A stretch of 64,000 bases of DNA from Hyphomonadaceae bacterium (GTDB lineage Bacteria; Pseudomonadota; Alphaproteobacteria; Caulobacterales; Aquidulcibacteraceae). The notes below the pieces were generated by a model. It ran no database searches, was not told the DNA's origin, and saw only the letters and a list, made by a program, of their open reading frames with translations. Location: contig JALHOC010000005.1 in the NCBI GenBank assembly GCA_022843225.1, positions 1 to 64,000 on the forward strand. Reading direction: 5' to 3'. Shown here piece by piece: positions 36,051 through 43,958 of this stretch (position 1 is its first letter; every line of letters begins with the position of its first letter). The translations under genes and the position numbers were made by a program.

Positions 36051-36064
36051 GCGTAAAAATACGC
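36051..36064. promoter_or_regulatory. Small inverted repeat between MFS and SRPBCC genes
   Basis: GCGTA-AAAA-TACGC has five-base arms and an A-rich centre. It lies about 35 bases upstream of the MFS start, in the 167-base divergent promoter region. A GCGTAAA or TACGC half-site also occurs in other intergenic regions here (near 7307, 53630 and 59270), but these are short matches. Confidence 0.25.
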
Positions 36065-36184
36065 TGATGGCAATACGAGTCTGCGTGGTAGAATGCGGCC
36101 GTTCGGTTGAAGGCCGCTTTGGGGTTGTGCTAGTGTTGAGAGTGCGGCGTTGCGGCCGATAGCCTAGGCGCAAGGGAGCGAAAC

Positions 36185-36685
36185 ATGGCGGACTCTGGCG
36201 ACCCACGAACGCAGTTTGATCCCAATGCCGTCGTGGTTTCAGAGCGCGTCGAGATCAATGCGCCTGCATACGTCGTGTGGGGTATCCTGATTGATCTCGC
36301 GCGCTACGGGGAATGGAACCCCTTCTGCGTCGAAGCGCAATCCACGCTGGAGATGGGAGCGCCAGTCGTCATGAAGCTCAAGAATTACACCGAGCCGGGC
36401 GAGTCGTACTTCCCGAATTGCGAATATGTTTGCGCCTTCGAGCCCGAGAAACTGTTGTCGTGGCAATTGCCTCACAACGATGATTGGCCTTATCCGGCCC
36501 GCCGGGATCAGATCATCGAGGCGCTGGGCCCGGAGCGCTGCGCCTATCACTCTACCGATGCTTTTCTAGGACCGAACGGGATCCATGTGATGCGTTTCGC
36601 GGGCCCCTGGGTAAAGCGTGCGTTTGACGACACCGCCTATGCGCTGAAAACGCGCGCCGAAGCGTTCGCTAAGCTGCGGACGTAA
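36185..36685 (+). CDS. SRPBCC-family (START-like) protein
   Basis: A 166-residue protein of the SRPBCC helix-grip fold. It begins with the family pattern SERVEINAPAYVVWGILIDL, then RYGEWNPF at about 40-47, and ends with the long C-terminal helix (DDTAYALKTRAEAFAKL). Such domains have a deep hydrophobic pocket that often binds sterols, lipids or polyketides. No catalytic residues can be named. GGGAGCG lies before the ATG. It is a single plus-strand gene between divergent MFS and convergent sulfotransferase genes. Confidence 0.87.
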   Translation: MADSGDPRTQFDPNAVVVSERVEINAPAYVVWGILIDLARYGEWNPFCVEAQSTLEMGAPVVMKLKNYTEPGESYFPNCEYVCAFEPEKLLSWQLPHNDDWPYPARRDQIIEALGPERCAYHSTDAFLGPNGIHVMRFAGPWVKRAFDDTAYALKTRAEAFAKLRT

Positions 36686-36689
36686 TCGC

Positions 36690-37853
36690 TTAGGCGGCGA
36701 TAAAGCGACGTCGGTATTCGTCGAAAAGTCGCTCTATGCCTTCGCGGGTGAGGCCGAAATCTTCCAGCGTGTATTGGTGCGGCGCGCGATCCTCACGGCG
36801 ATTGGCTTCAACCCATTCATCCATTCCAGCGCGGATTGCGGGTGTGATCTCAATGCCGGTGCGTCGCAACACTTCCTCGCCTTGCGCAATCGGGTCCTTG
36901 GTCAGATCGGAGTAGCGTATATCGATGAAGCGAGAGCTATCGGAGCGATCGCGCACTGCCATGAACGCTGACAGCCATTCTTTTAGGCGAGAGGGCCAGA
37001 AGCGCGCGATGTCTTCGCGCGTGATGGTCTCGGAAGGCATCCGATAGAGGCTGTACTCCATGCTGCAATAAGAGGGCACGGTCGCCACCGGATCGCGATG
37101 CGTCATCACGATCTTGGCTTCCGGGAACACCTCAAGCACGGCGTCGATCGCCATCAAATGCCCTGGCGTCTTCAGCACCCAACGCGCGCCTTTGCGGGCG
37201 GGATCGCTCCACTGCAACAGCTTAAGGATTTGCTTGAGGTCGCGGTAGGGTTGGATGCGATCGCTGCTGTCCATGAGCCATTTGGCGTAGCTAGGCGTGT
37301 AATACATCGCCTCGTTCATGGAACTCGCAAACAGCTGCCCCATGATAATCACTTCTTCGTCGGGCTGGTCGATGTCCATGGGATGGATCGACATGAGATC
37401 GGGGATGGCGGAGACCATGTACGCCATGATGCCCTTGGCGGCTTCGCGCCGCGGTCCTGAATCCGAGGGCGCCTCGCCCGCCAACGGCGTATAATTCTGT
37501 GTCTCCCACCACTTCGCGCCGGTCATCCCGGGCGCCGCACACAGCATGCGGTGCAGCATGGTTGAGCCGGTGCGCGGCAGACCTACGACAACTGCGGCGA
37601 CTTTGATCGCTTCGTCGTCGATCTCGGGGTGGCGCTTCATGATGTCGACAAAGCGAAGGCGATTGATCAACGCACGGGTGATCCCGCCGGTGGCAATGCC
37701 CACCCCAGCCTCGCTCAGTTGCGCCTCCGCGTTTATCGAAGCTATGAGCTGATCAAGATTGGCCAAAAACCAAGTGTCACCGAAGTCCTTGAGGCCGGCC
37801 TCGGCGGTGGCGCTGGCGACCAGAGCGTTCCGGTCAGGTACCTGGTTTGCCAT
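36690..37853 (-). CDS. Sulfotransferase-family protein
   Basis: A 387-residue PAPS-dependent sulfotransferase-like protein. The 5-prime phosphosulfate loop is VVGLPRTGSTMLHRML near residues 87-102, and the 3-prime phosphate region contains TPGHLMAIDAVLEVFPEAKI then MTHRDP. It resembles bacterial sulfotransferase_3-type proteins that are frequent in steroid- and lipid-degrading bacteria. Its acceptor is unknown; a steroid hydroxyl or a lipid is possible. Its stop is four bases from the SRPBCC stop (convergent). Its promoter side holds a 28-base palindrome. Confidence 0.88.
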   Translation of the reverse strand: MANQVPDRNALVASATAEAGLKDFGDTWFLANLDQLIASINAEAQLSEAGVGIATGGITRALINRLRFVDIMKRHPEIDDEAIKVAAVVVGLPRTGSTMLHRMLCAAPGMTGAKWWETQNYTPLAGEAPSDSGPRREAAKGIMAYMVSAIPDLMSIHPMDIDQPDEEVIIMGQLFASSMNEAMYYTPSYAKWLMDSSDRIQPYRDLKQILKLLQWSDPARKGARWVLKTPGHLMAIDAVLEVFPEAKIVMTHRDPVATVPSYCSMEYSLYRMPSETITREDIARFWPSRLKEWLSAFMAVRDRSDSSRFIDIRYSDLTKDPIAQGEEVLRRTGIEITPAIRAGMDEWVEANRREDRAPHQYTLEDFGLTREGIERLFDEYRRRFIAA

Positions 37854-37884
37854 TTGCTGATCTCCCTCATGGGCCCCGCGATTT

Positions 37885-37912
37885 TCGTTTGCAGCCCGAG
37901 GGCTGCAAACGA
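37885..37912. promoter_or_regulatory. Perfect 28-base palindrome upstream of the sulfotransferase
   Basis: The arms TCGTTTGCAGCCC and GGGCTGCAAACGA are perfect 13-base inverted copies separated by GA. The site is 32 bases before the sulfotransferase start and about 170 before the SDR start. No T-run follows on either strand, so an operator for a dimeric regulator is more likely than a terminator. Confidence 0.55.
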
Positions 37913-37971
37913 CCGTATCGCTTGCCAGTTTCTTTTTTGCGTGAAACTATCATCGATATTCGTGGCGTGCG

Positions 37972-37998
37972 AGCGTCGTTATTGCGCATAACGACGCT
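37972..37998. promoter_or_regulatory. Inverted repeat, distal site before the 38082 operon
   Basis: AGCGTCGTTAT and ATAACGACGCT are perfect 11-base arms around TGCGC. The half-site GCGTCG recurs in the palindrome at 38032, with centres about 55 bases apart. This suggests two binding sites of the same regulator upstream of the SDR operon. Confidence 0.5.
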
Positions 37999-38031
37999 GA
38001 ATGTCATTTTGTCGTCCAAAAGGCGACGCGA

Positions 38032-38049
38032 GCGTCGCTGCAGCGACGC
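38032..38049. promoter_or_regulatory. Perfect 18-base palindrome, proximal site before the 38082 operon
   Basis: GCGTCGCTG followed directly by CAGCGACGC is fully symmetric. It ends 32 bases before the GTG start at 38082, where it would overlap a promoter or the early leader. It shares the GCGTCG half-site with the 37972 repeat, and a ten-base direct copy (GCGAGCGTCG) precedes both. Confidence 0.5.
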
Positions 38050-38081
38050 ACCGAAAATAAGAAACGAAGGGAGGACATATC

Positions 38082-38870
38082 GTGGGCAGGCTTTCCGGCA
38101 AGGTGGCGATCGTCACGGGTGCGGCGCAGGGCATGGGGGCCGCAACCGCGCGGCTGTTTGCAGCCGAGGGCGCGAAAGTGGCGCTGGGCGACGTAAAGGA
38201 CGAAGCTGGCGCCGCACTCGCGAAGGAAATCGGCGACGCCTGCTTTTTTCAAAAGCTCGATGTTTCTTCCGATGACAGCTGGCGCGCTTTCGTTGAGGCG
38301 ACCGCAGGGAAATTCGGGGGCATAGACGTCGTCATCAACAATGCGGGGCTGGTGCATTTCACCCCAATCGAGGCGTTCAATCCCGGTGACGCTAACGCGA
38401 TCCTCGGCGTGAACGTTGTTGGTCCAATGCTCGGCGCCAAGCACGCCGTTCCCTACATGAAAAAGCGCGGCAAAGGCGTGATCGTCAACATTTCTTCGGT
38501 TGACGGCTTTCGCGGCTGCAACGGCTTGACCCTCTACACCGCCAGCAAGTGGGCGGTGCGTGGGCTCACCAAGTCGCTCGCCTATGAGCTTGGGCCGCTC
38601 GGCATACGCGTTTGTTCTGTGCATCCCGGCGCGGTCGACACGCCGATGGGCAATCATCGCGGTCAAAAGGGCGATGAGCTCAACGCGAACTACAAACGTG
38701 TCCCGCTACAGCGCATTGGCCAGCCCGAAGAAATTGCACGCGTGTCGTTGTTCGTGGCCAGCGACGACGCCAGTTACGTCACCGGCGCTGAGATAGCTGT
38801 CGATGGTGGGTGGTCCGCCGGCTATTACCAGCCTGCGCTGCCGGGTGCGCCCTCAAGCATCAAGGATTGA
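38082..38870 (+). CDS. SDR-family oxidoreductase, hydroxysteroid dehydrogenase-like
   Basis: A 262-residue SDR starting at GTG behind GGGAGGA. The motifs TGAAQGMGAATARLF, NNAG, NISSVDGF and YTASKWAVRGLTKS are all present. The last two closely resemble bacterial 3-alpha/20-beta-hydroxysteroid dehydrogenases, as does VHPGAVDTPMG. The C-terminal tail (SAGYYQPALPGAPSS) matches that of the paralogue at 8458. Oxidation of a steroid hydroxyl is the likely role. It is the first gene of a four-gene plus-strand operon controlled from the repeat-rich region upstream. Confidence 0.92.
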   Translation: MGRLSGKVAIVTGAAQGMGAATARLFAAEGAKVALGDVKDEAGAALAKEIGDACFFQKLDVSSDDSWRAFVEATAGKFGGIDVVINNAGLVHFTPIEAFNPGDANAILGVNVVGPMLGAKHAVPYMKKRGKGVIVNISSVDGFRGCNGLTLYTASKWAVRGLTKSLAYELGPLGIRVCSVHPGAVDTPMGNHRGQKGDELNANYKRVPLQRIGQPEEIARVSLFVASDDASYVTGAEIAVDGGWSAGYYQPALPGAPSSIKD

Positions 38871-38874
38871 TGCG

Positions 38875-39330
38875 ATGGCGGCGTTTGGACAAAACGAAAT
38901 GGCCGACATTCTGGCTATCCAGAATCTGCTCGCCACGTACGCCTTTGCTCTGGACGAGAAGGATTACGATGCGCTCGATGATGTTTTCACGCCGGACGCC
39001 GTTTTCGATTACACAGCAACAGGCGGCATCGCAGGCGATTGGGCAAAGATTAAACCCTGGCTCAAGGCGGCGCTCTCGCGTTTTCCCGTAACGCAGCATC
39101 TCGTCGGCTTGCCGCGCATCCGCTTGGCGGGCGATCGCGCAACGTGCGCTACAATGCTGATCAACCCTATGCTGCTGAAGCACGAGGGGAGTGATTTGAT
39201 CTTCTTTGTGGGTGGCACTTATCGAGACGACCTAGTGCGCACCGCGCAGGGGTGGCGGATTTCACGTCGGGTCGAAAGCGACCCCTGGATCAAGGATCTG
39301 CCTGCCAACTTTACGCCGACACCTGGGTAA
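38875..39330 (+). CDS. SnoaL-like (NTF2-fold) protein
   Basis: A 151-residue SnoaL-like protein starting at ATG 38875, four bases after the SDR stop. The pattern ILAIQNLLATYAFALDEKDY, then FTPDAVFDYTATGG, fits the family, in which Tyr and Asp near these positions are often functional. The C terminus has the strand GWRISRRV. Relatives include dehydratases, isomerases and binding proteins. Its place between two SDR genes suggests it isomerises or dehydrates their product, but the catalytic set of ketosteroid isomerase is not complete. Confidence 0.86.
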   Translation: MAAFGQNEMADILAIQNLLATYAFALDEKDYDALDDVFTPDAVFDYTATGGIAGDWAKIKPWLKAALSRFPVTQHLVGLPRIRLAGDRATCATMLINPMLLKHEGSDLIFFVGGTYRDDLVRTAQGWRISRRVESDPWIKDLPANFTPTPG

Positions 39331-39364
39331 TTGGCGCAGAATAAAGATGCTTTGGGAGGATTGC

Positions 39365-40144
39365 ATGTTGCTGAAGGACAAGGTGGTGGTCGTGAGCGGT
39401 GTCGGCCCGGGCATGGGCCAATCGCTAGCGCGGATCGCCGCGCGCGAGGGCGCCAAGGTGGTGCTTGGCGCGCGCAACAAAGCCTACCTCGAAGAGGTCG
39501 CGGGCGAGATCAAAAGCCATGGCGGCCACGCTATCGCTCAACCTTGCGACGTTGCCGACGCTGCGCAATGCCAAGCTCTAGCGAAAGCTGCCGTCGATGC
39601 GTTCGGCACGATCAACGGACTTGTGAATAGCGCCTACATGCATGGCGAGTGGAATTCGGTAGAGGCCGCCGATGTCGAGGAATGGGCGAAGATTTATGAT
39701 GTCAATTGTTTGGGCGCGTTGCGTATGGCCCAAGCCGTGCTGCCGGCGATGAAGAAGGCGGGCGGTGGCGCCATCGTCAACGTATCGACGCAAGCTTCGG
39801 TAAAGCCCTTCCCCGGCGAGGGCGGCTACGCTACCGCCAAAGGTGGGCTCAACGCGCTCAGCCGCCAAATGGCCAAGGATTTCGGGAGGTATGGCGTGCG
39901 CGTGAACACAACGCGCATGGGTTGGATTGGCGGAGCGCCGGTTTTGGGCTGGATCGACCGCGAAGTCGCATCTGGGCGCGATCGCGACCAGGTCGTGGGC
40001 GCGATCACCGCTGACATTTCGCTTGGAGTTATCCCGCCTGAAGAAGATTGCGCCAAAGGCGTGCTGTTCTTCGTGTCCGATTATTCCAAGGCCGTGAGCG
40101 GCGCCGTGCTCGACGTCAATGGCGGCCACTACATGGCGCCTTGA
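39365..40144 (+). CDS. SDR-family oxidoreductase
   Basis: A 259-residue SDR. The start chosen is the ATG giving MLLKDKVVVVSG, with GGGAGG seven bases upstream. The cofactor loop reads SGVGPGMGQS instead of TGxxxGIG, the NNAG equivalent is NSAY, and the catalytic YATAK is present after NVSTQASVKPFPGEGG. The C-terminal SGAVLDVNGGHYMAP is complete. This divergent loop group is common in steroid and hopanoid gene clusters, but I cannot name a substrate. Confidence 0.9.
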   Translation: MLLKDKVVVVSGVGPGMGQSLARIAAREGAKVVLGARNKAYLEEVAGEIKSHGGHAIAQPCDVADAAQCQALAKAAVDAFGTINGLVNSAYMHGEWNSVEAADVEEWAKIYDVNCLGALRMAQAVLPAMKKAGGGAIVNVSTQASVKPFPGEGGYATAKGGLNALSRQMAKDFGRYGVRVNTTRMGWIGGAPVLGWIDREVASGRDRDQVVGAITADISLGVIPPEEDCAKGVLFFVSDYSKAVSGAVLDVNGGHYMAP

Positions 40145-40157
40145 GCGGGGTCACTCC

Positions 40158-41270
40158 ATGGCAACGAAGGATGCAGACCCCGACAGAGCTATTTGGCGCC
40201 AGTTCTGTAAAGATCTGGAGCGTGCCGGCGAGACGGTGCTCTCGGCCCCCGGCGCGGAGAGCCCGCTCGACCGCGCCGAGGGGCTGAGGTATCTCACCCG
40301 CCTCTTGCGCATCGGGCTTGAGATGCAGCTGGAATGGGCCGATCCGAATTGCCCTGGGTTTTATCAGGCATCGCACGAGACCGCGAAAATTGGCGCTGAC
40401 AATCCCGACAACCAATATCTCAACGCGACCATCTCGCCCGCGCAGCGCTATCGCATCAAGGGTAAGCGCGGTACCGCGCCGATCCTGACTTTCGCCACTA
40501 AGGCTAATCGCTACGCAACCGACGGCACAATGGTGTCAACCGGCGAATTGGCGATCGAGGACATGAATGTACGCAAGGACGGTACGTTCGAAATCATCGT
40601 TGCGAAAGAGAAGCCCAAAGGTCGCATCAACTGGCTTCCAATGGAGGACGATTCTTCGTTGATTGTGGTGCGTCAGACTTTTCTCGACCGTGCGAAAGAG
40701 CGCCCCAACACGCTCTCGATTGAGTTGGCCGACGGGCCGCCGCGCCCGGCCGTGTTGACTTCGGAGGCGCTGGCCGCTGGGCTGAAACGCACCGCCGCTT
40801 TCGCGGAGGGCACCGCCAAGACGTTCGTGCGGTGGGCGGAGCTGTTTAAGGCAGAGCACTTGAACCAGCTCAACACGCTCGATCAATCGATGTTTCAGCG
40901 CGCAGGCGGCGACCCGGCGATTTATTATCTCCACGGCTATTGGCGGCTCGCGCCGGGCGAAATGCTCGAAATCAAGTCGCCGATACCCGAATGCCAGGCA
41001 TGGAATTTCCAGCTCAACAATTATTGGATGGAATCGCTCGATTATCGCGCGCACCGCATTCACACGAACTCAGCGCTAGCGACCCTCGATTCCCATGGCG
41101 GGGTGACCGTCGTCGCGGCGGCCGAAGACCCGGGCTACGGCAACTGGCTCGATACCGCAGGACATACCCACGGCACCATGCTGTGGCGCTGGACGAATGC
41201 GCAAGAACATCCAATGCCGCGTTGCCGCGTGCTTCCATTGCGCAAAAAGAAGCCTCAGCGCGCCAAGTAG
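40158..41270 (+). CDS. DUF1214-domain protein
   Basis: A 370-residue protein whose C-terminal third is a DUF1214 domain (YYLHGYWRLAPGEMLEIK, then CQAWNFQLNNYWMESLDY and the ending HTHGTMLWRW). The N-terminal part (about 1-200) is helical then strand-rich and of unknown fold, perhaps DUF1254-like. No signal peptide is seen, although many DUF1254/1214 proteins are exported. The start chosen is the ATG at 40158; an ATG 39 bases upstream lies inside the SDR. It closes the plus-strand operon, and its stop overlaps the convergent SDR stop region by 16 bases. The function is unknown. Confidence 0.84.
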   Translation: MATKDADPDRAIWRQFCKDLERAGETVLSAPGAESPLDRAEGLRYLTRLLRIGLEMQLEWADPNCPGFYQASHETAKIGADNPDNQYLNATISPAQRYRIKGKRGTAPILTFATKANRYATDGTMVSTGELAIEDMNVRKDGTFEIIVAKEKPKGRINWLPMEDDSSLIVVRQTFLDRAKERPNTLSIELADGPPRPAVLTSEALAAGLKRTAAFAEGTAKTFVRWAELFKAEHLNQLNTLDQSMFQRAGGDPAIYYLHGYWRLAPGEMLEIKSPIPECQAWNFQLNNYWMESLDYRAHRIHTNSALATLDSHGGVTVVAAAEDPGYGNWLDTAGHTHGTMLWRWTNAQEHPMPRCRVLPLRKKKPQRAK

Positions 41271-42004
41271 CCGCCATCGACCGCGAGCGGATGGCCAGTG
41301 ATGAAGCTTGCTTTGCTTGAACACAGGAAGATCACAGCGTCCGCCACTTCTTGCGCTTGGCCCATGCGGCCCATTGGGTGCATTTGCGCCATGATCGCGG
41401 CGGCTTGCGGGTCCTTGGCGGCGGCCTCCGTCATTGGCGTTACGATGGCGCCGGGGCAGACGGCGTTTACACGCACGCCTTGGGTGGCGTAGGCCATCGC
41501 CGCTGAGCGCGTCAGCCCAATGACCGCATGTTTGCTGCCGCAATAGCCTGGTCCGCTCAAGCCTGACATGCCGGCCACGGAAGAGGTATTGACGATGGCG
41601 CCCCGGCCAGCGGCGGCCATGTGGCGCAGTTCAGCGCGCATGCACACCATCACCGAACGGGCGTTGACGTCCATGACCATGTCGAAGCCTTCGCCCCAAG
41701 GCGTCATTGGCATCTCCGTTGAGATGCCAGCGTTGTTGAAAGCGGCGTCCAGCCTGCCCCACCGGGCGACCACGCCATCGACGAACGCCTCTGCGCGCGT
41801 CTCGTCGGTGATGTCGAACGCTTCGCCGTAAGCATCAGCGTTAAGATTCTGGAGCATCGCGACGGTCTCGCTAACCGGGCCTTCGTTCAAATCGCAGACC
41901 GCGACCTTGGCGCCCTCTTGCGCGAAAGAGATCGCTGTAGCGCGTCCCAAACCGCCGCCGGCGCCGGTGACCAGCGCTACCTGGCCTTCAAACAGCTTTC
42001 CCAC
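41255..42004 (-). CDS. SDR-family oxidoreductase
   Basis: A 249-residue SDR with TGAGGGLGRATAISF, NNAG, NTSSVAGMSGLSGPG and the catalytic YCGSK. The C terminus ITGHPLAVDGGYLAR is complete. It is the last gene of the 14-gene C/D-ring operon, 15 bases after the ketosteroid isomerase gene. That neighbour suggests oxidation of a 3-beta-hydroxy-5-ene steroid to the 5-ene-3-one used by the isomerase. That is inference; beta-hydroxyacyl-CoA substrates of the ring pathway are an alternative. Confidence 0.91.
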   Translation of the reverse strand: MGKLFEGQVALVTGAGGGLGRATAISFAQEGAKVAVCDLNEGPVSETVAMLQNLNADAYGEAFDITDETRAEAFVDGVVARWGRLDAAFNNAGISTEMPMTPWGEGFDMVMDVNARSVMVCMRAELRHMAAAGRGAIVNTSSVAGMSGLSGPGYCGSKHAVIGLTRSAAMAYATQGVRVNAVCPGAIVTPMTEAAAKDPQAAAIMAQMHPMGRMGQAQEVADAVIFLCSSKASFITGHPLAVDGGYLAR

Positions 42005-42019
42005 CGCGTCCTCCTTCAG

Positions 42020-42394
42020 TCAAAATCCGTGCATGTTCTCAGGCCCCCAAAAGGCTCGCATTTCAGTGACTTTTCCTGCTTCGTCGAACGCAAACGTGTC
42101 GATGACTTCGATGCGCTTGTCGCCACCAGCGTAGTTGAGAGTGACCGTGAAGCAGAACGCGGCGTAATTGGCGCCGCCGCGGACCGGCGCATCGAGGCTG
42201 AGCTTGGCGCCGGTTTTCATGGAATTGGCGTAGAAGGCGCGGATGGCATCCTTGCCGTGATGGACAGGCGTTCCGACCGGGTCTTCCACCACGGCGTTCT
42301 CGGCGAAGAGTTCCGCTGCGGCGCTCGGGTCGCCTTTGTCGAAAGCGGCGATATAGGCCTCGACAATTCGGACTTTGTGGGTGTGGTCAATCAT
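42020..42394 (-). CDS. ksi: Delta-5-3-ketosteroid isomerase
   Basis: A 124-residue ketosteroid isomerase candidate, the usual length of about 125-131. The three catalytic residues fall at the same numbers as in the Comamonas testosteroni enzyme: Tyr14 in EAYIAAFDKGD, Asp38 in VVEDPVG and Asp99 in EVIDTFAFDE. Trp116 of the pocket is also kept in RAFWGPEN. The enzyme moves the 5,6 double bond of a 3-ketosteroid to 4,5 by proton transfer through Asp38. It lies between a MaoC-like hydratase (six bases) and an SDR in the C/D-ring operon. Other SnoaL-like proteins in the window lack this full set. Confidence 0.88.
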   Translation of the reverse strand: MIDHTHKVRIVEAYIAAFDKGDPSAAAELFAENAVVEDPVGTPVHHGKDAIRAFYANSMKTGAKLSLDAPVRGGANYAAFCFTVTLNYAGGDKRIEVIDTFAFDEAGKVTEMRAFWGPENMHGF

Positions 42395-42400
42395 GGCCGT

Positions 42401-42859
42401 TCACTCCGGGTAATAGCGACTAATCGTATCCATCACGCAGGCGGGCTTGTCCTCGCCTTCGATCTCGACGGTGAGGCGAACAACCGATTGAATCGCCCCT
42501 TTGATTTCCTCAACGCTGACGACTTCGCCTGCAGCGCGCAGGCGCGATCCGACCTTTACTGGCGCCAGAAACCGCAGCTTGTCCACGCCGACGTTTACGC
42601 CCATGGAAAATCCGCTCAAATGCAAGAGCTGCGGAAGGAAGTGAGCAGCGAGGCTAGCAGTGAGATAACCGTGCGCGATGGTGGCGCCGAACGGACCACT
42701 TTTGGACCGCTCTACATCGACGTGGATCCACTGCCGATCCTCGGTCACTTCAGCGAAACCATCGACGCGCTGTTGGTCAATTCTGATCCAGTCGGTAACG
42801 CCGAGTTTCGCCCCTTCCTTGCCGAGCAACTGGCGGGGCGACGTGAATGTCATGGCCAT
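42401..42859 (-). CDS. MaoC-like hotdog-fold enoyl-CoA hydratase
   Basis: A 152-residue MaoC-family protein. The segment VTEDRQWIHVDVERSKSGPFG at about 38-58 (shown in part: EDRQWIHVD) carries the Asp/His pair of R-specific hydratases, then AHGYLTASLAAHF. The start chosen is the ATG giving MAMTFTSPRQ, seven bases after AAGGAA; the frame runs upstream into the acyl-CoA dehydrogenase without similarity. It probably hydrates an enoyl-CoA of the C/D-ring pathway formed by the adjacent dehydrogenase. Confidence 0.9.
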   Translation of the reverse strand: MAMTFTSPRQLLGKEGAKLGVTDWIRIDQQRVDGFAEVTEDRQWIHVDVERSKSGPFGATIAHGYLTASLAAHFLPQLLHLSGFSMGVNVGVDKLRFLAPVKVGSRLRAAGEVVSVEEIKGAIQSVVRLTVEIEGEDKPACVMDTISRYYPE

Positions 42860-42872
42860 GGGCGTTTCCTTA

Positions 42873-43958
42873 TCATGAATCCAGAACGCCGGCGGCCACG
42901 CGTTCGCGATGATGTGCCGGTGGGTCGAGCAGCGTGCTGGACGAGCGCGCGCGCTTGAAGAAGAGGTGGGCGTGGTGCTCCCAGGTGAAGCCAATTCCGC
43001 CATGCAGCTGAATGCCCTCAGCCGCAAGTTTGAGGTAAGCGTGCGAACAATAGGCGCGCGTCCCGGCACAGGCGAGGGACGCTTCGGGATCGTTGGTTGC
43101 GAGCGCTTCGAGCGCCCAGGACAAAGCGGAGCGGGCGGCTTCCAAGGCAAGCTTCATGTCGGCGAAGCGGTGTTTCATCGCTTGGAACGAACCGATAGCG
43201 CGCCCAAATTGAACACGTTGCTTGGCGTAGGCGACGACCTCATCAAGCGTCCGCTGCATGCCTCCGATTTGTTCGGCGGCCAGCACCACGCTCGCGTGAT
43301 CGAGCGCGCGCATCAGAGGTGCGGCGCTTTTGCCAGGTTGGCCGACCTGAGCGCCATCGATGGGCACGTTGTCAAAATTCAAGGTCGCAAGCGGACGCGT
43401 GAGATCCAGCGAGGTTCGCGGCTCTATCGAAAGCCGGGGTGCGCCCCTTCCGATTGCAAATAGACTCAAACCCGCGGCTTCGCGTGCTGCGACGATGAAG
43501 AGATCGGCTTGCGCGCCGAAGGGTACGTAGTGTGCCGTGCCGCAAAGCTTACCGCCCTCCACGCGTGCGCCGAGCGCTTCTGGGAGCAAACCGCCGCTCT
43601 GGTCGCGCGCGGCGAACGTGGCGATCGCTTCGCCCGACGCGATCTTGCCCAAATGCGCTTCACCGCCAGCCTCGTTGAGGATCAATGTTGCAAGCGCCGC
43701 GCTCTCAAACCAAGGGATTGGCAGCAACGTTTCACCCAGGGCCTCTGCGACCGCAGCGAGTTCGGCGACGCCAAGGCCCGCGCCGCCGACGCTCTCGGGC
43801 GCGGCGAGCCCCGCGAAGCCAAGTTCTGACGCGAACGTGCGCCACTGGGTCGGCGCCCAGCCTTCGGCGGTTGCGGTGGTTTGGCGCACGACATCGAAGG
43901 GGGCCGCTTCCTTAAGGAACGCGCGAGCCGCTTCGCTTATCGCTGCCGCTTCGCTCAT
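42873..43958 (-). CDS. Acyl-CoA dehydrogenase, heterotetramer-type subunit
   Basis: A 361-residue acyl-CoA dehydrogenase-like protein starting at the ATG that overlaps the upstream SDR stop (TGATG). The conserved N terminus is weakly kept, while the C-terminal YAKQRVQFGRAIGSFQAMKH at about 235-254 and LHGGIGFTWEHHAHLFFKRA are typical. The final YEGT-like segment is absent. This shape matches subunits such as FadE33/IpdE2 or ChsE partners that pair with a second subunit carrying the other half of the flavin site. A partner could be the gene at 53727 or 47025. Confidence 0.9.
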   Translation of the reverse strand: MSEAAAISEAARAFLKEAAPFDVVRQTTATAEGWAPTQWRTFASELGFAGLAAPESVGGAGLGVAELAAVAEALGETLLPIPWFESAALATLILNEAGGEAHLGKIASGEAIATFAARDQSGGLLPEALGARVEGGKLCGTAHYVPFGAQADLFIVAAREAAGLSLFAIGRGAPRLSIEPRTSLDLTRPLATLNFDNVPIDGAQVGQPGKSAAPLMRALDHASVVLAAEQIGGMQRTLDEVVAYAKQRVQFGRAIGSFQAMKHRFADMKLALEAARSALSWALEALATNDPEASLACAGTRAYCSHAYLKLAAEGIQLHGGIGFTWEHHAHLFFKRARSSSTLLDPPAHHRERVAAGVLDS

